Source of the DNA: F23-B02 sp946405205
Lineage (GTDB): Bacteria > Bacillota > Clostridia > Oscillospirales > Oscillospiraceae
Reading direction: 5' to 3'
Assembly (NCBI GenBank): GCA_946405205.1
Contig: CAMJGL010000003.1
Span: 57,492-121,491, forward strand
DNA: 64,000 nt
This document shows positions 32,404-40,412 of the stretch, in pieces. The position numbers and the translations under genes are program-made. The notes under the pieces were generated by a model. The model was not told the DNA's origin and searched no databases. It saw nothing but the letters and a program-made list of their open reading frames with translations. Numbering within the stretch: the stretch's first letter is position 1; every line of letters starts with the position of its first letter.

Positions 32404-33774
32404 TCAGGCCGCCGCTCCGTCAAGCTTTTTCAGGGATTTTCGGAACTGGAACGCAAACAGGACAGCCGTGAAGCTTACGGCGATGATGTCCGCGGCCGGT
32501 TCGGCCATATATACGGCTTCGGTTTGGTTTGAGATAAGCTGCGGCATGATGTAGATCAGCGGTATGAGCAGGACGAATTTTCGCAGCACCGCGACGATTA
32601 TCGAGCAAACAGCGTTGCCGATGGAGACAAAGGTCATCTGGCAGGAGATCTGCACGCCGAAGAGGAGCATCGCCCCGCAGTAGAGCCTGAGTGCCTGTGC
32701 GGTGAAGTCGAGCAGCTCGCCGTCCGAGGTGAACATTCCGGCGAACAGCCGCGGAAATGCCATGACGCAGGCCCATAAAGCGACAGAATAAATGACGTTC
32801 ACCCTCAGCAGCAGCCGGAAGCTCTGCTTCACGCGGGCGCTGTTTCCCGCGCCGTAGTTATAGCTCGTAATGGGCTGAGCCCCCTGGCCTATGCCCTGCA
32901 TCGGCAGCATGGCAAGCTGCATGACGCTGGACATGATGGTCATAGCCCCGACCGCGATATCCCCGCCGTATTTCAGCAGGGAGGAATTGAAGCAGACGAA
33001 GACCAGACTTTCGCTGGCCTGCATGACAAACGTGGAAAGGCCGAGCGCAAGGCAGGGCGGAAGCAGTCTGAACCCGGGCAGCACATTCTCCTTTTTCAGG
33101 CGAAGCAGGGTCTTTTTCCCCGATAGAAACGCGATGACCCATATGCAGGACAGCCCCTGAGAGATGACGGTCGCAAGCGCGGCGCCCCGCACGCCCATAC
33201 CCATGGCAAAAATGAAAACGGGGTCGAGGATTATGTTGGCTATCGCGCCTATCAAAACGGTCGTCATTCCGGTCCTTGCAAAGCCCTGCGCGGTAATGAA
33301 GGCGTTCATCCCCAGCGTTATCTGCACAAAGACCGTGCCGACGGCATAGATGTTCATATACGCCGTCGCGTAGGCGATGGTATTCCCGCTCGCGCCGAAC
33401 AGCAGAAGGAGATCCTCGTTCCAGATAAGCATAACGGCGGTCAGTACAGCCGAGATGCACACCTGAACAGCAAGGCAGCCGGCGAGCGTCTTCTCGGCGG
33501 AGGCATGGTCGCCTCTGCCCATGAATATCGATGCGCGGGGCGCTCCGCCCGAGCCTACCAGAGCCGCAAACGCGGAAATTATCAGAATAAGCGGCAGACA
33601 TACCCCGACGCCGGTAAGGGCGAGGCTGCCGTATTCCGGAATATGTCCGATATAGATGCGGTCAACGATGTTATACAGCATGTTGACCAACTGCGCGATC
33701 ACGGAGGGGATCGCCAGATTCAGCAGCAGCTTCCCGACGGGCTGCGTTCCGAGAAACGTTTTATCACGTTCCAT
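32404..33774 (-). CDS. MATE family efflux transporter
   Basis: The 456-residue protein has twelve membrane helices in two similar halves (MatE). It starts KTFLGTQPVGKLLLNLAIPSV. Family landmarks are the conserved YNIVDRIYIGH near 37 and PMQGIGQGAQPITSYNYGA near 285 at the start of the second half. It would export cationic or drug-like compounds using Na+ or H+. AAGAAGG precedes the ATG. It has its own promoter. Confidence 0.92.
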   Translation of the reverse strand: MERDKTFLGTQPVGKLLLNLAIPSVIAQLVNMLYNIVDRIYIGHIPEYGSLALTGVGVCLPLILIISAFAALVGSGGAPRASIFMGRGDHASAEKTLAGCLAVQVCISAVLTAVMLIWNEDLLLLFGASGNTIAYATAYMNIYAVGTVFVQITLGMNAFITAQGFARTGMTTVLIGAIANIILDPVFIFAMGMGVRGAALATVISQGLSCIWVIAFLSGKKTLLRLKKENVLPGFRLLPPCLALGLSTFVMQASESLVFVCFNSSLLKYGGDIAVGAMTIMSSVMQLAMLPMQGIGQGAQPITSYNYGAGNSARVKQSFRLLLRVNVIYSVALWACVMAFPRLFAGMFTSDGELLDFTAQALRLYCGAMLLFGVQISCQMTFVSIGNAVCSIIVAVLRKFVLLIPLIYIMPQLISNQTEAVYMAEPAADIIAVSFTAVLFAFQFRKSLKKLDGAAA

Positions 33775-33805
33775 ATGTTATACCTTCTTTTTATCAAAAC
33801 CACAT

Positions 33806-33878
33806 AGCCGGTATACGGCTTGTCCGGTTGTTTTTCATTTAACTTTTCAAGTTTAGCCGATATATCTGTGCCCGTCAA
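33806..33878 (-). promoter_or_regulatory. MATE promoter with two inverted repeats
   Basis: Minus-strand TTGACG (33878-33873), 17 nt, TAAACT (33855-33850). AACTT-ttc-AAGTT at 33841-33853 overlaps the -10, and AGCCG-gtata-CGGCT at 33806-33820 lies in the early transcript. Either could be a repressor site; no regulator gene adjoins. Confidence 0.5.
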
Positions 33879-33922
33879 CTGTGTCACGGTGAACTTTTTG
33901 TGAAAAGTCAGGATTTTACGGA

Positions 33923-33988
33923 TTGAACAGTAAAAACAAATGTGTTATGATATGCGGGTCCTGCCCGGATATAACCCGTGAGGGCAGG
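33923..33988 (+). promoter_or_regulatory. Promoter and leader hairpin of the YeiH-type gene
   Basis: TTGAAC (33923-33928), 17 nt, extended -10 TGTTATGAT (TATGAT at 33946-33951). CCTGCCC / GGGCAGG arms at about 33960-33988 form a hairpin at the 5' end of the message. Confidence 0.65.
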
Positions 33989-34004
33989 CAGAAAGGTGAA
34001 AAAT

Positions 34005-35036
34005 ATGAGTTGGATAAGAAAAAACGTGCCGGGACTTTTGCTGTGCCTTGCCATAGCCGTGCCCTCCTGGTTCTTCGGGAAAAGGTTCCCGATAATAGGC
34101 GGCGCGGTGACGGCGATAATCGTCGGCATGATAGTGACCCTGTTTATAAAGGATAAGACCAGGCTGGAGGCGGGCATTAAATTCACCTCCAAAAAGATAC
34201 TCCAGTGGGCGGTCATCCTGCTGGGCTTCGGAATGAACCTGAACGTTATATTCCAGACCGGAGTACAGTCCCTGCCCATAATCATATGCACCATAGCAGC
34301 TTCGCTCATTATCGCATTTGTGCTGCAGAGGGTCATGCATATACCCTCGAAGATCGCGACGCTCATAGGCGTGGGCTCGTCCATCTGCGGCGGCTCGGCG
34401 ATAGCGGCCACGGCGCCGGTCATCGACGCCGGCGACGAGGAGGTCGCCCAGTCGATATCCGTCATCTTCTTCTTCAACGTTCTGGCGGCGCTGATATTCC
34501 CCGCCTTCGGCAGCCTCATCGGCTTTGACACCGCCTCGGGCGAGGCCTTCGGCATATTCGCCGGCACGGCGGTGAACGATACCTCCTCCGTTACCGCGGC
34601 GGCAAGCACATGGGACGCGATGTGGGGTCTCGGCTCGGAGACGCTGGACAAGGCCGTGACCGTCAAGCTGACGAGGACGCTGGCTATCATCCCCATCACG
34701 CTCGTACTTGCGTTCATCCGCACGAAAAAGGCAAACGGCGCGGACGGCAAAAAGGTCAGCTTCAAGAAGATATTCCCGTTTTTTATCCTCTACTTCATCG
34801 GCGCGTCGGTCATAACCACCGTGGCCGTGAGCCTCGGCGTGGACGCGGCGGTGTTCAGCCCCGTTAAGGAGCTCAGCAAGTTCTTTATCGTGCTTGCGAT
34901 GAGCGCTATCGGCATAAACACCGATATCGTGAAGCTCGTGAAGACCGGCGGCAAGCCCATCGCCCTCGGCGCCTGCTGCTGGGCGGGCATAACAGGAACG
35001 AGCCTGCTGGTGCAGCACCTTATGGGCATATGGTGA
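34005..35036 (+). CDS. YeiH/UPF0324 family putative transporter
   Basis: The 343-residue protein has about ten membrane helices. Family signatures are ILLGFGMNLNVI near 65, GVGSSICGGSAIAATAPVI near 117 and FGIFAGTAVNDTSSVTAAA near 175. Members are putative sulfate or anion exporters and are often next to LysR regulators; none is adjacent here. The ATG behind AAAGGTG is used; a frame open nine codons earlier lacks a ribosome site. Confidence 0.88.
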   Translation: MSWIRKNVPGLLLCLAIAVPSWFFGKRFPIIGGAVTAIIVGMIVTLFIKDKTRLEAGIKFTSKKILQWAVILLGFGMNLNVIFQTGVQSLPIIICTIAASLIIAFVLQRVMHIPSKIATLIGVGSSICGGSAIAATAPVIDAGDEEVAQSISVIFFFNVLAALIFPAFGSLIGFDTASGEAFGIFAGTAVNDTSSVTAAASTWDAMWGLGSETLDKAVTVKLTRTLAIIPITLVLAFIRTKKANGADGKKVSFKKIFPFFILYFIGASVITTVAVSLGVDAAVFSPVKELSKFFIVLAMSAIGINTDIVKLVKTGGKPIALGACCWAGITGTSLLVQHLMGIW

Positions 35037-35070
35037 TTTTTGCGCCTGAAAAGTATATAGTTATGTACGG

Positions 35071-35108
35071 AAAAGTCCGGAGATGCAAAGCGTCTCCGGA
35101 TTCTTTTC
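35071..35108 (+). terminator. Terminator after the YeiH-type gene
   Basis: TCCGGAGA / TCTCCGGA stem (35076-35100) followed by TTCTTTTC. Confidence 0.75.
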
Positions 35109-35139
35109 ATAAATAGATATTTTTGTTGAAGATGCAGTC

Positions 35140-35193
35140 TTCTCAAAAACGGTCAACGGAGCTATACTGAATTAACCGAATCGGTCAACGGAG
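35140..35193 (+). promoter_or_regulatory. Promoter and probable TetR operator
   Basis: TTCTCA (35140-35145), 17 nt, TATACT (35163-35168). The inverted repeat TTAACCG-aat-CGGTCAA (35172-35188) overlaps the expected transcription start. CGGTCAACGGAG occurs twice as a direct repeat 32 bp apart (35150 and 35182). This fits autorepression by the downstream TetR protein. Confidence 0.6.
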
Positions 35194-35201
35194 GGACTGA
35201 G

Positions 35202-35822
35202 ATGAACAACAGATTTTTTGATCTTCCGGTGGAAAAGCAGCAGCGTATCATCAATGCCGGCTTTCGTGTGTTTTCGGAAAACAGCTACAAGAAAAGCCCG
35301 ATGAGCGAGATCGCCGCCGCGGCGGGCATCAGCAAGTCGCTCCTGTTTCACTACTTTCACAACAAAAAGGAGCTTTATATGTTCCTCTGGGACAAGGGCG
35401 CCGAGATCACGATGAAGTATCTGAACGACTATAACTGCTACGAGCCGGCGGACCTGTTTGAAATGATGGAGAGAGGCATGAGGGCCAAATTCAGGATCAT
35501 GGAGGAATATCCTTACATGGCCGCTTTCGCCGTCAAGGCGTTTTACGAAAAGGATGCGGAGATAAGCGCTGAGATTCAGAAAAGCTACCGTAAGTATTTT
35601 GATATCAAGGCATCAAACACACTTACGGCGCTCGATCCCGAAAGCTTCGTGCCCGGGCTGGATCTGAAAATGATGTACAGGGAGATGTACTGGGCATCGG
35701 AGGGTTATCTGTGGGAAATGCTTCAGCGGGGAGAGCTGGACACAGCGCAGATGGAGAAGGATTTTTCGGCGCTGTTGAAGTTTTGGAAATCGGTCTATCG
35801 GAAAAAGGAGAAGTCTGTATGA
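35202..35822 (+). CDS. TetR/AcrR family transcriptional regulator
   Basis: The 206-residue repressor has an N-terminal helix-turn-helix (AAAAGISKSLLFHYFHNKKEL, cited as a landmark at about 37-57, FxYF type) and a helical ligand domain. It heads an operon with an ABC-2 exporter, overlapping the ATPase gene by 4 nt. It probably controls that exporter in response to a small molecule. AACGGAGGG precedes the start. Confidence 0.92.
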   Translation: MNNRFFDLPVEKQQRIINAGFRVFSENSYKKSPMSEIAAAAGISKSLLFHYFHNKKELYMFLWDKGAEITMKYLNDYNCYEPADLFEMMERGMRAKFRIMEEYPYMAAFAVKAFYEKDAEISAEIQKSYRKYFDIKASNTLTALDPESFVPGLDLKMMYREMYWASEGYLWEMLQRGELDTAQMEKDFSALLKFWKSVYRKKEKSV

Positions 35823-36709
35823 ATGCTGTTGTGACGAATAACTTAACAAAATTCTACGGCAAAGCCCGCGGTATCGTCGGCGTAAACCTCAGCGTTGAGG
35901 AAGGAGACTTTTTCGGCTTCATCGGGCCAAACGGCGCCGGAAAGAGCACTACCATCCGCACGCTGCTCGGGCTTATCGCGCCCACGGGCGGCTCGGCTGA
36001 AATATTCGGTAAGGATATTTGCAGGCAGAGGACAGAGATACTTGCGGATATCGGATACCTGCCCTCGGAGACCATGTTTTACAGCGGCATGCGGGTAAAG
36101 GACGTTCTCCGCCTGTCGGCGCGCCTGCGTAAGGCCGACTGCTCCGGGGAAGCGGAAAAGCTCTGCGAGCGTCTGGAGCTGGACACCTCCCGCAAGATCG
36201 ACGAGCTGTCCCTCGGAAACCGCAAAAAGGTCGGCATAGTCTGCGCCCTGCAGCACAGGCCGAAATTATATATCCTCGACGAACCCACCAGCGGCCTTGA
36301 TCCGCTGATGCAGCGGGAGTTCTACTCTCTTTTGAAGGAGCGCAATGAGGAGGGCGCGACCGTTTTCCTGTCCTCGCACGTTCTGTCGGAGGTGCAGCGC
36401 TACTGCAAGCACGCGGCCGTCATCCGCGAGGGCAGGCTGCTGGCCTGCGACAGTGTGGAGAATCTCGGCCACACCGGCGCAAAGCGCGTCACGCTGCGCG
36501 GCGTGACGGCGGTGCCGGAGCTTGAGCATATCAGGGACGTTAAGACATCGGCGGAGGGGGTCAGCTTCCTTTACGGCGGGAAAGCCGGACTGCTGCTCAG
36601 TGAGCTTTCCAAACTCCCCCTTACCGATATCACCATTGCCGAGCCGGATCTGGAGGAGATCTTCATGCACTACTACGCAAAGGAGGACGGCGGAAATGAC
36701 GATATTTAA
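35819..36709 (+). CDS. ABC-2 type exporter ATP-binding protein
   Basis: The 296-residue ATPase has Walker A GPNGAGKST (about 38-46), signature LSLGNRKKV (a variant of LSGGQ), Walker B LYILDEPTSGLDP and switch SSHVLSEV. The C-terminal extension ends in DLEEIFMHYYA as in drug/bacitracin-type exporters. It is coupled to tetR upstream and the permease downstream (14-nt overlap). Confidence 0.92.
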   Translation: MNAVVTNNLTKFYGKARGIVGVNLSVEEGDFFGFIGPNGAGKSTTIRTLLGLIAPTGGSAEIFGKDICRQRTEILADIGYLPSETMFYSGMRVKDVLRLSARLRKADCSGEAEKLCERLELDTSRKIDELSLGNRKKVGIVCALQHRPKLYILDEPTSGLDPLMQREFYSLLKERNEEGATVFLSSHVLSEVQRYCKHAAVIREGRLLACDSVENLGHTGAKRVTLRGVTAVPELEHIRDVKTSAEGVSFLYGGKAGLLLSELSKLPLTDITIAEPDLEEIFMHYYAKEDGGNDDI

Positions 36710-37481
36710 GCACGAGCTCAGGCAGGGCAGAGTTTCCCTTATTATATGGACGGCGGCTATATCCTTTATGCTGGGCGTGTGCGTTGTCATCTATCCCGAA
36801 ATGTCCGCTCAGATGGAGGATGTGAGCGCGATGTTTGCCGACATGGGCAGCTTTTCGCAGGCGTTTGGCATGGACAGGATAAACTTCGGAGAATTCCTCG
36901 GCTTCTTCGGCGTAGAGTGCGGCAATGTGTTGGGACTGGGCGGCGCGTTCTTCGCGGCGCTGCTGGGCATATCCGCGCTTGCGAAGGAGGAAAAGGAGCA
37001 CACGGCGGAGTTCCTGCTGACGCACCCCGTATCAAGAACGCGGATAATCACTGAAAAGCTGTGCGCCGTGATAGTTCAGATAGTTATTCTGAATCTTGCC
37101 GTTATCGCCGTCACGGCGCTGTCGGTGCTCATCATCGGCGAGGAAGCGGACATAAAAACGCTTGCACTGCTGTTCCTTGCCTTCTTCCTGATGCAGCTCG
37201 AGGTGGCGGCAGTCACCTTCGGGATATCGGCCTTTCTCAGGCGCGGAAGCCTCGGCATCGGGCTCGGCCTCGCCGCCGTGTTCTACTTTATGAACATTGT
37301 CGCAAATCTTATCGACGAGACGAAGTTTCTCAAATACATCACCCCGTTTGGCTATACCGAGAGCGCGGATATAATAGCCGACGGAGCGCTCAACGGCGGA
37401 TACCTTGCCGTGGGCATGGCGCTTGCCGCGCTCGGCATCATCCTCGCGTTCTGGAAATACGGAAGAAAAGACATAAGCTGA
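36696..37481 (+). CDS. ABC-2 type exporter permease
   Basis: The 261-residue membrane protein has six helices and belongs to the ABC-2 permease group. The conserved EEKEHTAEFLLTHPVSRTRI (about 98-117) follows helix 2. The substrate is unknown. It overlaps the ATPase gene and completes a regulator-ATPase-permease operon. Confidence 0.88.
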   Translation: MTIFKHELRQGRVSLIIWTAAISFMLGVCVVIYPEMSAQMEDVSAMFADMGSFSQAFGMDRINFGEFLGFFGVECGNVLGLGGAFFAALLGISALAKEEKEHTAEFLLTHPVSRTRIITEKLCAVIVQIVILNLAVIAVTALSVLIIGEEADIKTLALLFLAFFLMQLEVAAVTFGISAFLRRGSLGIGLGLAAVFYFMNIVANLIDETKFLKYITPFGYTESADIIADGALNGGYLAVGMALAALGIILAFWKYGRKDIS

Positions 37482-37527
37482 TGCTGTGCCCGAGCCGACG
37501 ATCATTTGTCATATGGGCGACGAGAAA

Positions 37528-38841
37528 ATGGAACTGAAAACTCCCGAAAAGTTAATATCCGCCGTCGGCACGGCGGCGCTGGCTGTTGTGTTCGCGGTAT
37601 GGTGCGCCGGCAGCAATTACGGCGCATGGGGCCTGACCGCCGCGGTCGTAAGCGCGCTGCTGATGCTTGTACTGTGCCTGCGCTTCGTGCCGGTCTGGTG
37701 CGGCTTTTGGCGCGAGAGGTCGGGCGTAAGCCTGCGCGAGCCCGACGGCGGGTGCATATGCGCAAAGATATTCGCCGCGGTCATCCTGTGGGATGTGCTT
37801 ATCCTGCTGATGGGCTATGTGCTGCGCGCATTGCTCGGCATTGCGGAGAGCCCCGCGCAGTATCTTGAATTCTGGCGCTGTACCGACAGTCAGCATTATC
37901 TTGCCATCGCGGAGGACTGGTATCTGTCCGAGGGCGAGTGGGACAGGCTCGTGCAGCTCGTGTTCCTGCCGGGCTACCCCGTGCTCGTGCGCGTTTTTGA
38001 GCTTGTCACGGGCAATTACCTGTACGCGGGGCTTATCGTGTCCGCCCTGAGCTATGCGGGCTCGGCCTGCCTGCTGTACAAGCTGCTGCGGCTGGACATG
38101 GGCTCTGAGGCCGCCCTGCGGGGAGTAGTGCTGTTCGTTATGTGTCCGGCGGCGTTTTTCTTCGTCTGCCCCATGAGCGAGAGCCTGTTTTTGCTGTGCT
38201 GCCTTGCCTGCTTATATCTTGTTCGGCGGGGAAGGACCGCGGCGGGCTGTCTTATCGGCGCATATGCCGCCTTCACCCGCTCGCCGGGTATACTGCTGCT
38301 CGTGCCGGTGATTTTTGAGCTCATAGGCCGCAGGGGCAGGATGCGGGAATACGCAGCCGCGCTTATCATACCCATGGGCTTTGCCGCCTACTGCCTTATA
38401 AACTATCTCGTGGCGGGAGACCCCTTCAAATTCATGGAGTACCAGCGCGTGCACTGGGGCCAGCAGCTCGGCTGGTTTTTCAACACCGCCGCGTATCAGA
38501 CCGAGCACGCCCTGAGCAGCGCGGTAAGCCGTCCGACTGATTTCTGGGGACTGTGGCTGCCGAATATCCTGGCGCAGCTTGTGAGCCTCGTCATCATGAC
38601 GGCAGCGGCGAAAAGGCTCAGACCGTCCTATACGGCGTGGTTTATAGCCTATTTTGCCGTTGCCATCGGCGCGACCTGGCTTCTGAGCGCGCCCCGCTAC
38701 CTTGCGGCTCTGCCGGCCCTTCCCGCGGCCATGGCGCTGCTGACCGAAAAAAAGTCGGCGATGTGGGCGGCCTCGGCGCTGAGCCTTTTGTGCGGACTTG
38801 CGTATTTCGCGGTGTTCCTGCTGCGCTGGCAGGTGTGGTGA
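37528..38841 (+). CDS. PIG-V-like membrane mannosyltransferase homologue
   Basis: The protein (about 437 residues from this start) has around eleven helices. The external loop FWRCTDSQHYLAIAEDWY carries the acidic DS-HY motif of GT-C mannosyltransferases of the PIG-V type, and VFLPGYPVLVRVFELV follows. It probably uses a lipid-linked sugar donor at the outer membrane face; the acceptor is unknown. The start is uncertain: GTG 37486, ATG 37513 and ATG 37528 are in frame, and none has a strong ribosome site. Confidence 0.75.
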   Translation: MELKTPEKLISAVGTAALAVVFAVWCAGSNYGAWGLTAAVVSALLMLVLCLRFVPVWCGFWRERSGVSLREPDGGCICAKIFAAVILWDVLILLMGYVLRALLGIAESPAQYLEFWRCTDSQHYLAIAEDWYLSEGEWDRLVQLVFLPGYPVLVRVFELVTGNYLYAGLIVSALSYAGSACLLYKLLRLDMGSEAALRGVVLFVMCPAAFFFVCPMSESLFLLCCLACLYLVRRGRTAAGCLIGAYAAFTRSPGILLLVPVIFELIGRRGRMREYAAALIIPMGFAAYCLINYLVAGDPFKFMEYQRVHWGQQLGWFFNTAAYQTEHALSSAVSRPTDFWGLWLPNILAQLVSLVIMTAAAKRLRPSYTAWFIAYFAVAIGATWLLSAPRYLAALPALPAAMALLTEKKSAMWAASALSLLCGLAYFAVFLLRWQVW

Positions 38842-38887
38842 AAAACAGAGGATTTTAAAAAATACAGAAAAAGTCTGAAATTTTTTC

Positions 38888-38916
38888 TTGTAATAGTAAA
38901 AGTCTTGTGTTATAGT
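38888..38916 (+). promoter_or_regulatory. secG: secG promoter
   Basis: TTGTAA (38888-38893), 17 nt, extended -10 TGTTATAGT (TATAGT at 38911-38916). Confidence 0.75.
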
Positions 38917-38956
38917 AGTGTAGCTAATTTGTAAACATCGAAAGGATTGGATATAA

Positions 38957-39193
38957 ATGAACACTGTTAAGCTCATTCTCACGATACTTCAGCTTCTGTC
39001 CGGACTGGCAGTAACCGTCGTCGTTCTTATGCAGAGCGGCAAGAGCGCCGGTCTGTCGGGCGCCATCGCCGGCGGCGCGGAGACCTTCCTCAGCAAGGGC
39101 AAGGCAAAGTCTCTGGATGCAAAGCTCGCAAAGGCCACAAAGTGGTTCGCACTGGCTTTTGTGCTCCTCACTCTCGTCCTGAACCTTATCTGA
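38957..39193 (+). CDS. secG: Preprotein translocase subunit SecG
   Basis: The 78-residue protein has two hydrophobic helices (about 3-23 and 54-77) separated by a loop with the conserved SGKSAGLSGAIAGGAETFL. It assists the SecYEG channel in protein export. It is monocistronic, with its own promoter and terminator. Confidence 0.95.
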   Translation: MNTVKLILTILQLLSGLAVTVVVLMQSGKSAGLSGAIAGGAETFLSKGKAKSLDAKLAKATKWFALAFVLLTLVLNLI

Positions 39194-39215
39194 TCGGACA
39201 ATTTTGTGAAAGTTC

Positions 39216-39243
39216 GGCGCAGCATTTTAGCTGCGCCTTTTTT
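39216..39243 (+). terminator. secG terminator
   Basis: GGCGCAG / CTGCGCC stem with an 8-nt loop and TTTTTT tail, ending 5 nt before the azlC start codon. Confidence 0.88.
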
Positions 39244-39248
39244 ATGTT

Positions 39249-39944
39249 ATGAAAACTGTAAGTGCTGAAAAAATCTGGCTCGGCATAAAGGCCGCCTTCC
39301 CGATCACCATCCCCATACTGTTCGGCTGGGTCTTCGTCGGACTGACATACGGCGTTTTGATGAGCGAGCTCGGCTACGGCCCGCTTTGGTCGATGCTGTT
39401 TTCGCTTTTGTGCTTCTGCGGCGGTATGCAGATCGCGGCCATTCCCATGATGGCGGCGGGCTTTGACCCTCTGCAGATGTTTATCATGAGCTACTTCGTA
39501 AACTTCCGCCATACCTTTTACGGACTGGCGCTGCTGGAAAAGTATAAGGACACAGCGCCCTTCAAGCCCTTTCTCATCTATGCCCTTGCCGACGAGCCGT
39601 TTTCGCTGGCGGTGTCGGCAAAGCCGCCGGAGGGACTGGAGCCGAAGTATTTTTACTTTGGCATGACCTTCCTTACATACCTGTACTGGGCGGGGCTGAC
39701 GGGTCTGGGCAGCGTGCTGGGCGGCATAATAAGGTTTGACACGACGGGGCTGGATTTTGCCCTCAACGCGCTGTTCATCGTGCTGTTTCTGCAGCAGTGG
39801 AAGGAGAAGAACAACCGTCCGGCCTGCATCGTCGGCATTGCCGTAACGCTGCTGTCGCGCATCATTTTCGGCTCCTCGGTGTTCCTTGTCCCCGCGCTTG
39901 CGGGCATGCTCATTATCTTTTGGCTGGGGAGGAATAAGCTATGA
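39249..39944 (+). CDS. azlC: AzlC family branched-chain amino acid exporter subunit
   Basis: The 231-residue membrane protein matches AzlC: an N-terminal amphipathic helix, then PILFGWVFVGLTYGVLM, GGMQIAAIPMM near 65 and VNFRHTFYGLALL near 88. With AzlD it forms a branched-chain amino acid efflux pair. The ATG lies directly behind the secG terminator T-run and has no ribosome binding site, which is unusual in this window. Confidence 0.9.
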   Translation: MKTVSAEKIWLGIKAAFPITIPILFGWVFVGLTYGVLMSELGYGPLWSMLFSLLCFCGGMQIAAIPMMAAGFDPLQMFIMSYFVNFRHTFYGLALLEKYKDTAPFKPFLIYALADEPFSLAVSAKPPEGLEPKYFYFGMTFLTYLYWAGLTGLGSVLGGIIRFDTTGLDFALNALFIVLFLQQWKEKNNRPACIVGIAVTLLSRIIFGSSVFLVPALAGMLIIFWLGRNKL

Positions 39945-40273
39945 CGCTCACGGTAACGCAGACACTCATAACGATAGCGGCCATAGTGCTGGGAACTCAG
40001 ATATCCCGCTGGCTGCCGTTTATAGCCTTCTCCGGCAAGAAGGAGACTCCGAAGTTCGTGCGGTATCTCGGGCGGGTGCTGCCTCCGGCGCTCATGGGAC
40101 TCATCGTCGTCTACTGCTTTAAAAACGTTCCGATACTCACGGGAAGCCACGGTCTTCCGGAGCTTATTGCGTCGGTCGTGGTCATCCTGACCTACGAATG
40201 GAAGGAAAATCTTCTGCTGTCGGTCGGCGGCGGAACGCTTGTGTACATGCTGCTGGTGCAGTTCGTTTTCTGA
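39941..40273 (+). CDS. azlD: AzlD family branched-chain amino acid exporter subunit
   Basis: The 110-residue protein has four helices and typical AzlD features (ISRWLPFIAFSGKKETPKFV near 22, LPPALMGLIVVYCFKN near 47). It overlaps azlC by 4 nt and is the small partner of that exporter. Confidence 0.9.
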   Translation: MTLTVTQTLITIAAIVLGTQISRWLPFIAFSGKKETPKFVRYLGRVLPPALMGLIVVYCFKNVPILTGSHGLPELIASVVVILTYEWKENLLLSVGGGTLVYMLLVQFVF

Positions 40274-40322
40274 AAATTTACATTTCAATGGCTGTCGAAA
40301 GCGATTTCGGAAGCCTGTTTTA

Positions 40323-40351
40323 TTGCAATATGCCGGATAAAATGGTATAAT
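40323..40351 (+). promoter_or_regulatory. glmS: glmS promoter
   Basis: TTGCAA (40323-40328), 17 nt, extended -10 TGGTATAAT (TATAAT at 40346-40351). The leader is only about 55 nt, too short for a glmS ribozyme. Confidence 0.82.
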
Positions 40352-40412
40352 TTCTAACCACGGCATTGCTGCCGAAGCCAAATCTGTGTATCATCCGAAA
40401 GGAAAAGACGTT

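Noticed and set aside
40352..40412. glmS ribozyme
   Set aside because: The leader is far too short and lacks the ribozyme core.
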